Assembly (NCBI RefSeq): GCF_000403785.1 | Contig: NZ_APHJ01000020.1 | Span: 1 to 43,292 of the forward strand | From: Gillisia sp. CAL575 | Lineage (GTDB): Bacteria > Bacteroidota > Bacteroidia > Flavobacteriales > Flavobacteriaceae | Reading direction: 5' to 3' | Length of the DNA stretch: 43,292 bases | Shown here: positions 1-6,396 of the stretch, piece by piece | How the letters are laid out: every line of letters begins with the position of its first letter | Numbering within the stretch: the first letter of the stretch is position 1 | Notes under the pieces: generated by a model | Seen by the model: the letters and a program-made list of their open reading frames with translations, nothing else | The model's database searches: none | Told to the model about the DNA's origin: nothing | Translations under genes and position numbers: made by a program

Positions 1-1565
1 ATGCAGGTAACGTTCAAATCGTAATCGGCAAATCAGATGCTGCCATCACGGTAACAGGTTACACTGGCACATACGATGCATTAGCACATGGTGCAACTGG
101 ATCAGCTCTAGGTGTAGCAGGGGAAACGTTGACAGGATTGAATCTTGGCGCTAGCTTCACCAATGTTCCAGGCGGTACAGCCAATTGGACATTCACCGGA
201 GGGGCAAACTATACTAATCAAAGCGGAACTGCAGCGATTGTAATCAACAAAGCTCCAATTACCATCACAGCTAAAAATGCATCTAAATATTGCGGTCAGA
301 CCATTACTTTCACCGGTCTAGAATTTACCCATGTAGGATTGGTAAATGGAGATGCTGTAAGTTCGGCAACTATAACATCCAATGGTGCTATTCCATCAGC
401 AAGCACGACAGGTTCACCTTACGCGATAAATATATCGGCAGCTGTAGGTACAGGGTTGAGTAATTATAATATTTCTTATATCTCTGGTGAGTTAACAGTG
501 AAAACGGTTACGTTAGATGTCACTAATGCTCAAATGCCAAGAAGCATAAATGAGGATGTAAGTATAACGATTGTAGTAAAAGATGGGACAATGCCACTTA
601 ATGGAGTTGTTGTCACTCTAAATGTGTTAGGTTTTGGTTCACCAACAGCAACCTCTGTAAATGGTGTAGCAACATTCAATCTTAGCAAACTAGAAGCGAA
701 TCTTTATCCGGTAACAGCTTTGGCAGGTGGATGCTCTGCAACTGATGTTGTATTCCTTCCAGTTTATGACCCAGCAGGAGGATTTGTAACCGGTGGTGGT
801 TGGATAGATTCGCCAGTTGGTGCGATGACTGGTATTAAGGCGGATGTTGTAGGAAAAGCGAACTTCGGTTTCAATGCTAAATACAAGACAGGAAAGAACA
901 ACACCAATGAGGTAGATGGAAATACAAACTTCCAATTTAAAGCAGGAGACCTACACTTCTCAAGTGCCATGCTTGACAATATGCAACTGGTAATTTCAGG
1001 AGCTAAGGCAACTTATACCGGTACGGGAACCGTGAATGGGGTAGGAAACCATAAATTTAGAGTAATAGCTATTGATGGTCAAGTATCCGGAGGTGGTGGA
1101 ACTGATAAGTTCAGAATTATGATATGGGACAACAATTCTTCCAGTTCGCTTCTATACGATAACAAACGTGGTGTCTCCGAAGTTTCAGACGATGCAACTA
1201 TTATTGGTGGTGGCTCCATAGTGATTCACAAACCAAAAGGTAAAGCTCAGGAAATTGTGACTAAAGGAACTCCAGTTATCATGCAAGACCTGCAGCCTGA
1301 GATATTAGAAACACTAGCAGTATCACCTAATCCTGTGATCAGCGCTTCAACAATACGTTTCAGCCTTAAGGAAGATGCTATTGTAACACTTAGACTCTTT
1401 GACTATTCTGGAAGAATGTTAGAAAGCTTATATACAGGTACAGTTAAAGCAATGGAGAATTACGATGTAGATTTCCAAAGAAGAAATTTAATGAGCGGAA
1501 TTTATATTATAAAGATTACAACTGCTACTGGACACTCCTATGAAAAGAGAATTATAGTAGATTAA
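1..1565 (+). CDS. Secreted MBG-repeat protein with T9SS sorting domain, 5' end missing
   Basis: The reading frame is open from base 3 through the left edge, so the N-terminus is outside the window. The visible roughly 520 residues begin in MBG-type (bacterial Ig-like) repeats, recognisable by the phrases ITVTGYTGTYDALAHGATG and APITITAKNASKYCGQTITF. A further Ig-like module follows (about 500-770). Next is a domain starting FVTGGGWIDSP with GKANFGF, FQFKAGDLHF and DKFRIMIWD (about 780-1220), which I recognise as recurring in bacterial surface proteins but cannot name. The last 85 or so residues are a T9SS type A sorting domain: SPNPV, then LRLFDYSGRM, and a closing GIYIIKI...KRIIVD. It is therefore exported through the outer membrane by the type IX system and probably attached to the surface. 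Its C-terminal half is not the cassette shared by the three giants at the other end. The ligand is unknown. A strong terminator follows 28 bases after the stop. Confidence 0.85.
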   Translation, partial: AGNVQIVIGKSDAAITVTGYTGTYDALAHGATGSALGVAGETLTGLNLGASFTNVPGGTANWTFTGGANYTNQSGTAAIVINKAPITITAKNASKYCGQTITFTGLEFTHVGLVNGDAVSSATITSNGAIPSASTTGSPYAINISAAVGTGLSNYNISYISGELTVKTVTLDVTNAQMPRSINEDVSITIVVKDGTMPLNGVVVTLNVLGFGSPTATSVNGVATFNLSKLEANLYPVTALAGGCSATDVVFLPVYDPAGGFVTGGGWIDSPVGAMTGIKADVVGKANFGFNAKYKTGKNNTNEVDGNTNFQFKAGDLHFSSAMLDNMQLVISGAKATYTGTGTVNGVGNHKFRVIAIDGQVSGGGGTDKFRIMIWDNNSSSSLLYDNKRGVSEVSDDATIIGGGSIVIHKPKGKAQEIVTKGTPVIMQDLQPEILETLAVSPNPVISASTIRFSLKEDAIVTLRLFDYSGRMLESLYTGTVKAMENYDVDFQRRNLMSGIYIIKITTATGHSYEKRIIVD

Positions 1566-1592
1566 TTAACTAATCAAATTATCATGATTATA

Positions 1593-1628
1593 TGCCTCAA
1601 CTTAAAAACTGAGGCATTTTTTTTTTTT
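1593..1628 (+). terminator. Rho-independent terminator of the MBG-repeat gene
   Basis: A perfect 7-bp stem TGCCTCA/TGAGGCA with a 10-base loop is followed by twelve T residues (1617-1628). It lies directly after the stop codon at 1565. Confidence 0.85.
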
Positions 1629-1723
1629 GATATTATTAGGAAGCTTCGTTAAACCTTCTATAAAATGATTTAAGGTTTAAGGGATTAGGGTAAATTTATC
1701 ATCTATATAAAAATACTTAGCCT

Positions 1724-2089
1724 ATGACATCCTATTATAATAAGTTCGAAATTCAATCTGCTATGAAAGTTATAGTAGCCGATTATTTAAAAGAATGTAT
1801 TGAATGTGAAGAATTATCTGAAGACTTTAGAGATCTAATTAAGTATAATTTTTTAGCAAAATATGTCTCTTTTAATAAGGAACAGAAAACAATAGAAATT
1901 GGTATCGAAGACACTAATACAAACAATTCTCATTATCCAATAATACAGATTTTCACTTTTCCAATTGAAAGATCTAATAAATGGTTAAAAGATTCTTTTA
2001 ATTATCAAAATGACGATTTAGCTTTTTATGGAAAATTATTAAATAGAAGAAAATATAGTTATAGGGATGCTGAAGTGGTGGTATTATAA
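1724..2089 (+). CDS. Hypothetical protein, 121 aa
   Basis: I do not recognise this protein. It is a 121-residue soluble, charged polypeptide with no signal peptide or membrane segment. The first half is rich in acidic and lysine residues (KECIECEELSEDFRDLIKY), probably helical. The middle has alternating hydrophobic residues (IIQIFTFPIE), suggestive of a beta strand. The start is an ATG, with no other ATG nearby. It is a single gene, isolated between a strong terminator on its left and its own terminator at 2113-2149, and it converges with ypdA. No TAnnTTTG element is visible upstream. The clean terminators on both sides and AT-rich codon use like the neighbours argue that it is a real gene, but function cannot be inferred. 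Confidence 0.65.
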   Translation: MTSYYNKFEIQSAMKVIVADYLKECIECEELSEDFRDLIKYNFLAKYVSFNKEQKTIEIGIEDTNTNNSHYPIIQIFTFPIERSNKWLKDSFNYQNDDLAFYGKLLNRRKYSYRDAEVVVL

Positions 2090-2112
2090 AATAAATTAAA
2101 GCAATTAAAAAA

Positions 2113-2149
2113 GGAGAGGAACTTGAATTTAAGTTCCTCTCCTTTTTTT
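2113..2149. terminator. Bidirectional terminator between convergent genes
   Basis: A perfect 12-bp stem (2113-2124 with 2131-2142, GGAGAGGAACTT) has a 6-base loop. A T tract follows it (2143-2149) and an A tract precedes it, so it can end transcription of the 121-aa gene on the plus strand and of ypdA on the minus strand. Confidence 0.9.
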
Positions 2150-2240
2150 GCTCACTAAAAGGTAAAATTCGTAATTCGTTAGTAAATTATTTTCCTTCCG
2201 GACCGTTTGCATATATTGCATCGACTTGTCCCGAAGTTTG

Positions 2241-3221
2241 TTATTTGTTTTTCGCAATGTCGTCAAGGATCATCTTTGCATGAATCCTAGAGTTTTCTAT
2301 AAACCACTTATGAGTTTCCATTCCACCACAAATAACTCCTGCAAGATAAATTCCTGGTATATTAGTTTCCATTGTGTTTTCATTATATGTTGGAATTCTT
2401 TTTTCATCTTCAGAAAGAGATATTCCCATAGATTTTAAAAAATCAAAATTTGGACGATATCCAGTAAGTAATATTACAAAATCGTTTTCCTGTCTTATTT
2501 CTCCGTCTGCTGTGTTAATAAGAACATCCTTTTCTGTGATCTCCTTTAACTCTGAAGAGAAATAAGCTCTAATACTTCCTTCTTCTATACGATTAATTAT
2601 ATCTGGTCTCACCCAATATTTTACTCGTTCTCCAATAGCATCTTCCCGAACTATCATTGTAACATCCCCGCCCTTACGATAAATTTCTAATGCAGCATCT
2701 ACTGCAGAATTACTAGCGCCTACAACTATTGTTTTTTGAGTTGCAAAGTAATGTGGGTCATTATAGTAATGTGAGACTTTTGGGAGGTTTTCTCCTTCTA
2801 TACTTAAATAATTTGGAATATCATAAAATCCCGTAGCTACAATCACATTTTTGGCAGTATACTCAGCTTTAGTGGTCGTTACCTTATGAAGTTTGTTATC
2901 CAAAGTTTCTACAGAACTCACTTTTTCAAATAAATGAATATTCAATTCATTGGAAGTAGTGATCCTTCTATAATATTCTAAGGCCTCGGCTTTATGTGGC
3001 TTTGGATTAGTGCTTATAAAAGGTATGTTGTCTAATTCTAATTTTTCAGAAGTAGAGAAAAAGGTCATATTAGTAGGGTAGTGGTAAATAGAATTTACTA
3101 AACATCCCTTTTCTAAAATAACATAGCTTAACTCACGTTTTTTTGCTTCCAAGGCACAAGCAATTCCAATTGGACCTCCACCAATTATAATAATATCGAA
3201 TTCTTTAGTTTGAATTTGCAA
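2241..3221 (-). CDS. ypdA: YpdA-family bacillithiol disulfide reductase (putative)
   Basis: A 326-residue flavoprotein of the thioredoxin-reductase-like YpdA family. An N-terminal FAD-binding Rossmann motif (IIIGGGPIG, residues 12-19) is followed by EKGCLVNSIYHYPT (37-50), a family signature. A second nucleotide-binding motif lies at about 165-183 (VVGASNSAVDAALEIYRKGG), and a C-terminal ETNIPGIYLAGV binds FAD. In Firmicutes YpdA (Bdr) recycles oxidised bacillithiol with NADPH, and many Bacteroidota make bacillithiol. There is an oddity: the cysteine reported at the GGGPCG position of Firmicutes YpdA is isoleucine here (I18); the nearest cysteines are C22 and C40. The gene overlaps the end of rpe by 17 bases on the same strand, so the two are probably co-transcribed and translationally coupled. 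Family assignment is strong; the substrate is inferred from the family. Confidence 0.85.
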   Translation of the reverse strand: MQIQTKEFDIIIIGGGPIGIACALEAKKRELSYVILEKGCLVNSIYHYPTNMTFFSTSEKLELDNIPFISTNPKPHKAEALEYYRRITTSNELNIHLFEKVSSVETLDNKLHKVTTTKAEYTAKNVIVATGFYDIPNYLSIEGENLPKVSHYYNDPHYFATQKTIVVGASNSAVDAALEIYRKGGDVTMIVREDAIGERVKYWVRPDIINRIEEGSIRAYFSSELKEITEKDVLINTADGEIRQENDFVILLTGYRPNFDFLKSMGISLSEDEKRIPTYNENTMETNIPGIYLAGVICGGMETHKWFIENSRIHAKMILDDIAKNK

Positions 3222-3870
3222 TTTCTTTAAGTCCTTTTATTGTTTCTATTTGATTAGAAGCTTTGAAAACATAGCTTCCAGCCACCAAAACATCTGCTCC
3301 GGCTTTGGTAAGTTGAGCTGCATTTTTATCTGTTACTCCTCCATCTACCTCAATTAGTGTATGAGCACCTGCATTCTCAATGATCGATTTTAACTGTTTT
3401 ACTTTATTATAAGTGTTTTCAATAAAACTCTGACCACCAAAGCCGGGGTTAACGCTCATTACGAGCACTAAGTCGATATCTTTAATGATATCTTTCAATA
3501 AATCTACATTAGTATGAGGATTTAGAGCAACACCAGCTTTCATTCCTTCCGCTTTAATCGCCTGTATTGTTCTGTGAAGATGAGTACAAGCTTCATAGTG
3601 TACAGTAAGAATATCAGAGCCCAATTCAGCAAATTCCTTGATATATCTATCTGGATCTACGATCATTAAATGTACATCTATAGTCTTCTTAGCATGTTTA
3701 GAAATAGCTTTTAAAACTGGCATCCCATAAGAAATGTTTGGTACAAAAACACCATCCATAATATCTATATGAAACCAATCGGCTTCACTTATATTGATCA
3801 TTTCTAGGTCTCTTTGTAAATTCCCAAAGTCGGCTGCTAATACAGATGGGGCAATAAGTTTTGTGCTCAT
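3205..3870 (-). CDS. rpe: Ribulose-phosphate 3-epimerase
   Basis: A 221-residue TIM-barrel enzyme of the usual length. It interconverts ribulose 5-phosphate and xylulose 5-phosphate in the non-oxidative pentose phosphate pathway, in the cytoplasm. Visible family motifs are IAPSVLAADF near the N-terminus, HIDIMDGVFVPN (H34 and D36 as metal ligands, D39), DVHLMI (H67), the loop MSVNPGFGGQSF, and IEVDGGV carrying the catalytic aspartate, followed by the phosphate-binding VAGSYVF. The ATG start at 3870 is 29 bases from a TATTTTTG element, consistent with a short leader. It is the first gene of a probable two-gene unit with ypdA, whose start lies inside its last codons. Confidence 0.96.
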   Translation of the reverse strand: MSTKLIAPSVLAADFGNLQRDLEMINISEADWFHIDIMDGVFVPNISYGMPVLKAISKHAKKTIDVHLMIVDPDRYIKEFAELGSDILTVHYEACTHLHRTIQAIKAEGMKAGVALNPHTNVDLLKDIIKDIDLVLVMSVNPGFGGQSFIENTYNKVKQLKSIIENAGAHTLIEVDGGVTDKNAAQLTKAGADVLVAGSYVFKASNQIETIKGLKEIANSN

Positions 3871-3898
3871 AAGTTGTTATGTGTCTTTATAGTGCACA

Positions 3899-3906
3899 CA
3901 AAAATA
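3899..3906 (-). promoter_or_regulatory. Candidate -7 promoter element for rpe
   Basis: The minus strand reads TATTTTTG, matching the Bacteroidota -7 consensus TAnnTTTG, 29 bases before the rpe ATG. No convincing -33 element was seen. Confidence 0.4.
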
Positions 3907-3930
3907 ACAAGAAAATAGGTTTAGCTCTTT

Positions 3931-4335
3931 CTAAATAGGTAAAAATACCTTTAATATATTTTCTACGGCTTTTTGAGCAGTCTTGTCCAAAACTTTAATA
4001 TGATTTAAATAATGTTGAAATTTCTCTGGTTCGTAATCTGATTGATCAGAAACACAATCGGAAACATATCCGTCATAGGCATCTTTGTGGATGTCTTTTC
4101 CAAAAATCTGCATAATATTGTGATGTCGGTCATCTTCCTGGATAGTCTCAAACAATTCAGTAATTGTTTTTTTCTCACCCTCTATAATCTGGAAGAAATT
4201 GCCTTCTGAAAATAATAAAAGACCAGTTATATCATTTTTGTTGTTCCATGTATTGCTTGAACTTAAAATATTTTGAATTTCTTCATCTTTTAAGTTATTG
4301 GAAGCTGTGCTTACATATACTATAGCATATCTCAT
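3931..4335 (-). CDS. Short BLUF-domain blue-light sensor (copy 1)
   Basis: A 134-residue protein that is essentially a single BLUF (FAD blue-light) domain with a short helical tail and no effector domain, like the PixD-type short BLUF proteins that act through partner proteins. The flavin-binding core is present: Y7 in YVS, N31 in the NN-K-NDITG loop, and Q49 in FFQIIEG, the Tyr/Asn/Gln set that rearranges on illumination, plus the DDRHHNIM segment. The semi-conserved Trp/Met of strand 5 appears replaced by Y90 and S92 (DGYVSD). I chose the second in-frame ATG (4335) because it gives exactly the same numbering as the neighbouring paralogue; an ATG at 4350 would add five residues. The downstream partner is unknown. 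Paralogue of 4634-5047, same strand. Confidence 0.88.
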   Translation of the reverse strand: MRYAIVYVSTASNNLKDEEIQNILSSSNTWNNKNDITGLLLFSEGNFFQIIEGEKKTITELFETIQEDDRHHNIMQIFGKDIHKDAYDGYVSDCVSDQSDYEPEKFQHYLNHIKVLDKTAQKAVENILKVFLPI

Positions 4336-4358
4336 AATTCTAGGTTTCATTCAAATTT

Positions 4359-4373
4359 TAAAAGAATAATTTA
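4359..4373 (-). promoter_or_regulatory. 15-bp box upstream of BLUF copy 1
   Basis: The plus strand reads TAAAAGAATAATTTA, identical base for base to 5074-5088 upstream of the second BLUF gene and at a similar distance from the start (24 and 27 bases). It lacks the TAnnTTTG form seen at the housekeeping genes. It could be a promoter element or an operator; which one is not decidable from sequence. Confidence 0.45.
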
Positions 4374-4633
4374 GGGATTTAAAATCTGGGTGATTGTAGG
4401 AATATGTTATAATTTTCTAAAAAAATCATTATAATTTAATATAAAAATCTGTCTTTTCAGTTTATTCATCACAAAATAAAATGATAATTATACCATAGTT
4501 TTGAGATTATAATGTTTTTTAGATTATGGGTATTTTATTTCAATTATGTTTTTATAATAATGTTTCTAGAATCCTTTTTTTATATTTTAATAAATACTTG
4601 GTGCAATTATTTAACAGACGTAAATAATATGGA

Positions 4634-5047
4634 TTATATAGATATGATTCCTTTGGCAAAACTATTTAAAATATATCGCACAGAACTTTGAATTTTAGGA
4701 TTCAATTTTTCTATTTGAGAAAAATACAAATCTATATCAGACTGAAAACGAGAATCGAGAGTAATAAAATCTGATTGATAAGTGTCAAATTGAGTAATAG
4801 AAACTTCTTTTTCGAAAATCACCATGATGTTTTGATGATTTTTGTTATTTCTTATATTTACAAAAAGAGATTTTACTATCTCCATATTGCCCTCAAGGAC
4901 CTGAAAAAAGTTTCCATCAGAATATAACAATATTCCTGTAATATTATTTTCATTATTGCAGTCCCGGCTGAAGTTTAAAATGCTTTTAATTTCGTATTCT
5001 GTAAGATTTGGGTATGCGCTGCTTACATAGCAAATAGCATAATGCAT
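4634..5047 (-). CDS. Short BLUF-domain blue-light sensor (copy 2)
   Basis: A 137-residue single-domain BLUF protein, paralogous to 3931-4335. It has the same key residues at the same numbers: Y7 (YVSS), N31 (CNNENNITG) and Q49 (FFQVLEG), followed by a helical C-terminal extension of about 40 residues. Strand 5 again reads Y-Q-S (Y90, S92) where many BLUF domains have W-x-M, and this copy contains no tryptophan at all. It would bind FAD and respond to blue light, signalling through protein contacts because no output domain is attached. The ATG at 5047 is the only sensible start. The 298 bases to the first copy are very AT-rich and hold only the shared 15-bp box, so each copy probably has its own promoter. 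Family call is firm; output is unknown. Confidence 0.9.
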   Translation of the reverse strand: MHYAICYVSSAYPNLTEYEIKSILNFSRDCNNENNITGILLYSDGNFFQVLEGNMEIVKSLFVNIRNNKNHQNIMVIFEKEVSITQFDTYQSDFITLDSRFQSDIDLYFSQIEKLNPKIQSSVRYILNSFAKGIISI

Positions 5048-5073
5048 AATTTGGCTTTATTGGTTAAGTATTG

Positions 5074-5088
5074 TAAAAGAATAATTTA
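5074..5088 (-). promoter_or_regulatory. 15-bp box upstream of BLUF copy 2
   Basis: Identical to 4359-4373. Sequence further upstream of the two boxes does not match, so the identity is confined to this block and the adjoining leader (which resembles copy 1 over about 25 bases), as expected for a retained control site after duplication. Confidence 0.45.
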
Positions 5089-5150
5089 ATTACCAGCCTA
5101 TAAGAAAGTTAATAGTATAATTTATAGAATATAAGTATAAATCATAAAAT

Positions 5151-5179
5151 GAAAAGACCCCGGTCATCACTCCGGGGTC
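5151..5179 (-). terminator. Terminator of the primary sigma factor gene
   Basis: A perfect 8-bp GC-rich stem (5156-5163 with 5172-5179, GACCCCGG/CCGGGGTC) has an 8-base loop. On the minus strand it is followed by TTTTC. It lies 72 bases after the rpoD stop. Confidence 0.7.
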
Positions 5180-5207
5180 ATTCATCAATCAAAAAACGAA
5201 CAGTTAT

Positions 5208-5223
5208 CCCGATAAGAATCGGG
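5208..5223. repeat. Small palindrome CCCGAT...ATCGGG
   Basis: A 6-bp inverted repeat with a 4-base spacer lies between the rpoD stop and its terminator. Palindromes of this CCCGAT/ATCGGG form are common between genes in Bacteroidota (from memory). There is no adjoining T tract, so it is not a terminator by itself. Confidence 0.4.
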
Positions 5224-5250
5224 TATACTGTTGTCATCTTTAAGGGAATA

Positions 5251-6114
5251 TTATCCCAAGTATGTTTTTAAGATCTTACTTCTAGAAGTATGCTTTAATC
5301 TTCTAATCGCTTTTTCTTTTATCTGTCTAACTCTCTCACGAGTAAGATCGAAAGTTTCTCCAATTTCTTCTAATGTCATAGGGTGTTGGTCACCAAGACC
5401 AAAGTACAATCTAATAACATCGGCTTCCCGCGGAGTAAGCGTTTCTAAAGCGCGTTCTATTTCTGTTCTTAGAGATTCATGCAATAATTCTCTGTCTGGA
5501 TTTGGAGACTCACCAGAACGCAATACATCGTACAAGTTAGAGTCTTCACCTTCTACCAAAGGAGCATCCATAGATACGTGACGTCCAGAATTTTTCATGG
5601 ATTCCTTCACGTCATTAATTGTCATATCCAATTCCTTTGCAATTTCTTCAGCACTTGGTGGGCGCTCATGAGATTGTTCAAGAAAAGCAAATGTTTTATT
5701 GATCTTGTTTATAGATCCAATTTTATTCAATGGCAAACGTACAATACGAGATTGCTCTGCCAATGCTTGTAGGATAGATTGTCTAATCCACCAAACTGCA
5801 TAAGAGATAAATTTAAAACCACGAGTTTCATCAAAACGTTTCGCAGCTTTAATCAACCCTAAATTTCCTTCGTTTATAAGATCGGGAAGAGTTAATCCCT
5901 GATTTTGATATTGCTTTGCTACCGAAACAACAAAACGCAAGTTCGCTTTTGTCAATTTCTCTAGTGCACGGTCATCACCCGCTTTAATTTTTTGTGCTAA
6001 TTCTACCTCTTCTTCAGCAGTAATTAGGTCTACTTTACCAATTTCTTGCAAATACTTATCTAGCGAAGCGGTTTCTCTGTTAGTTACCTGCTTCGTAATT
6101 TTAAGTTGTCTCAT
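5251..6114 (-). CDS. rpoD: Primary sigma-70 factor (RpoD/SigA)
   Basis: 287 residues, the short form typical of Bacteroidota primary sigma factors, which lack most of region 1.1. It directs RNA polymerase to housekeeping promoters. Region 1.2 is seen at [17 protein letters not shown]. Region 2 runs through [21 protein letters not shown] and the invariant [13 protein letters not shown], which melts and recognises the -10-like element. Region 3 follows, then region 4 with DVIRLYFGL and the helix-turn-helix [20 protein letters not shown] near the C-terminus. Neighbours are transcription-unrelated. Its 5' flank (6115-6396) contains a 104-bp candidate dispersed repeat instead of an obvious TAnnTTTG promoter. 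It probably reads the TAnnTTTG elements listed elsewhere in this window. Confidence 0.96.
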   Translation of the reverse strand: MRQLKITKQVTNRETASLDKYLQEIGKVDLITAEEEVELAQKIKAGDDRALEKLTKANLRFVVSVAKQYQNQGLTLPDLINEGNLGLIKAAKRFDETRGFKFISYAVWWIRQSILQALAEQSRIVRLPLNKIGSINKINKTFAFLEQSHERPPSAEEIAKELDMTINDVKESMKNSGRHVSMDAPLVEGEDSNLYDVLRSGESPNPDRELLHESLRTEIERALETLTPREADVIRLYFGLGDQHPMTLEEIGETFDLTRERVRQIKEKAIRRLKHTSRSKILKTYLG

Positions 6115-6214
6115 CTATCTTCTCCCTGGATTTTTAATTATGAATAGCTCTTGTATTAAGTTATACGTAAGAGTTCCTAAAAATGTTACAAAAGTCCTGC
6201 TAAATATTTTTTTA

Positions 6215-6318
6215 GCGTTCCCCTTCGATCCATAAAAATGGATTTCAGGGTCGGGCTTTCCGCTCCAAGTCCTCGCTCTCTATGGTCGCTGTGGGCTTTT
6301 TGCTGCAATCCCTAACGC
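6215..6318. repeat. Candidate dispersed intergenic repeat between rpoD and pnp
   Basis: About 104 bp bounded by GCGTT (6215-6219) and its inverse AACGC (6314-6318). It contains a 6-bp hairpin ATCCAT/ATGGAT (6228-6243) and the phrases GGGTCGGGCTTTCCGCT and TGCTGCAATCCCTAACGC. I recognise these phrases as recurring between genes in flavobacterial genomes. It is visibly more GC-rich than the flanks and encodes nothing. Only one copy lies in this window, so the repeat status rests on memory. Confidence 0.5.
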
Positions 6319-6344
6319 AATAAAACTTATTTTGAAATTAGCAC

Positions 6345-6374
6345 AAAAAAAAAGGCCGATTTTTCAATCGACCT
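6345..6374 (-). terminator. Terminator of pnp
   Basis: On the minus strand an 8-bp stem AGGTCGAT/ATCGGCCT (one G-U pair) with a 6-base loop is followed by a run of T residues (complement of 6345-6353). It starts 22 bases after the pnp stop. Confidence 0.85.
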
Positions 6375-6396
6375 CTTAAATATGACTTTTAATAAC

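Noticed and set aside
3937-3950. AGGTA/TACCT hairpin at the end of BLUF copy 1
   Set aside because: It is only 5 bp and lies within the last codons, so it is too weak to call a terminator.
6118-6216. A TAnnTTTG promoter for rpoD
   Set aside because: No exact match on the minus strand in this region; only a weak CAAAAGTC on the plus strand, so none is annotated.
6199-6216. GCTAAA/TTTAGC hairpin upstream of rpoD as a terminator
   Set aside because: No gene ends close by on a suitable strand and the stem is short and AT-rich.
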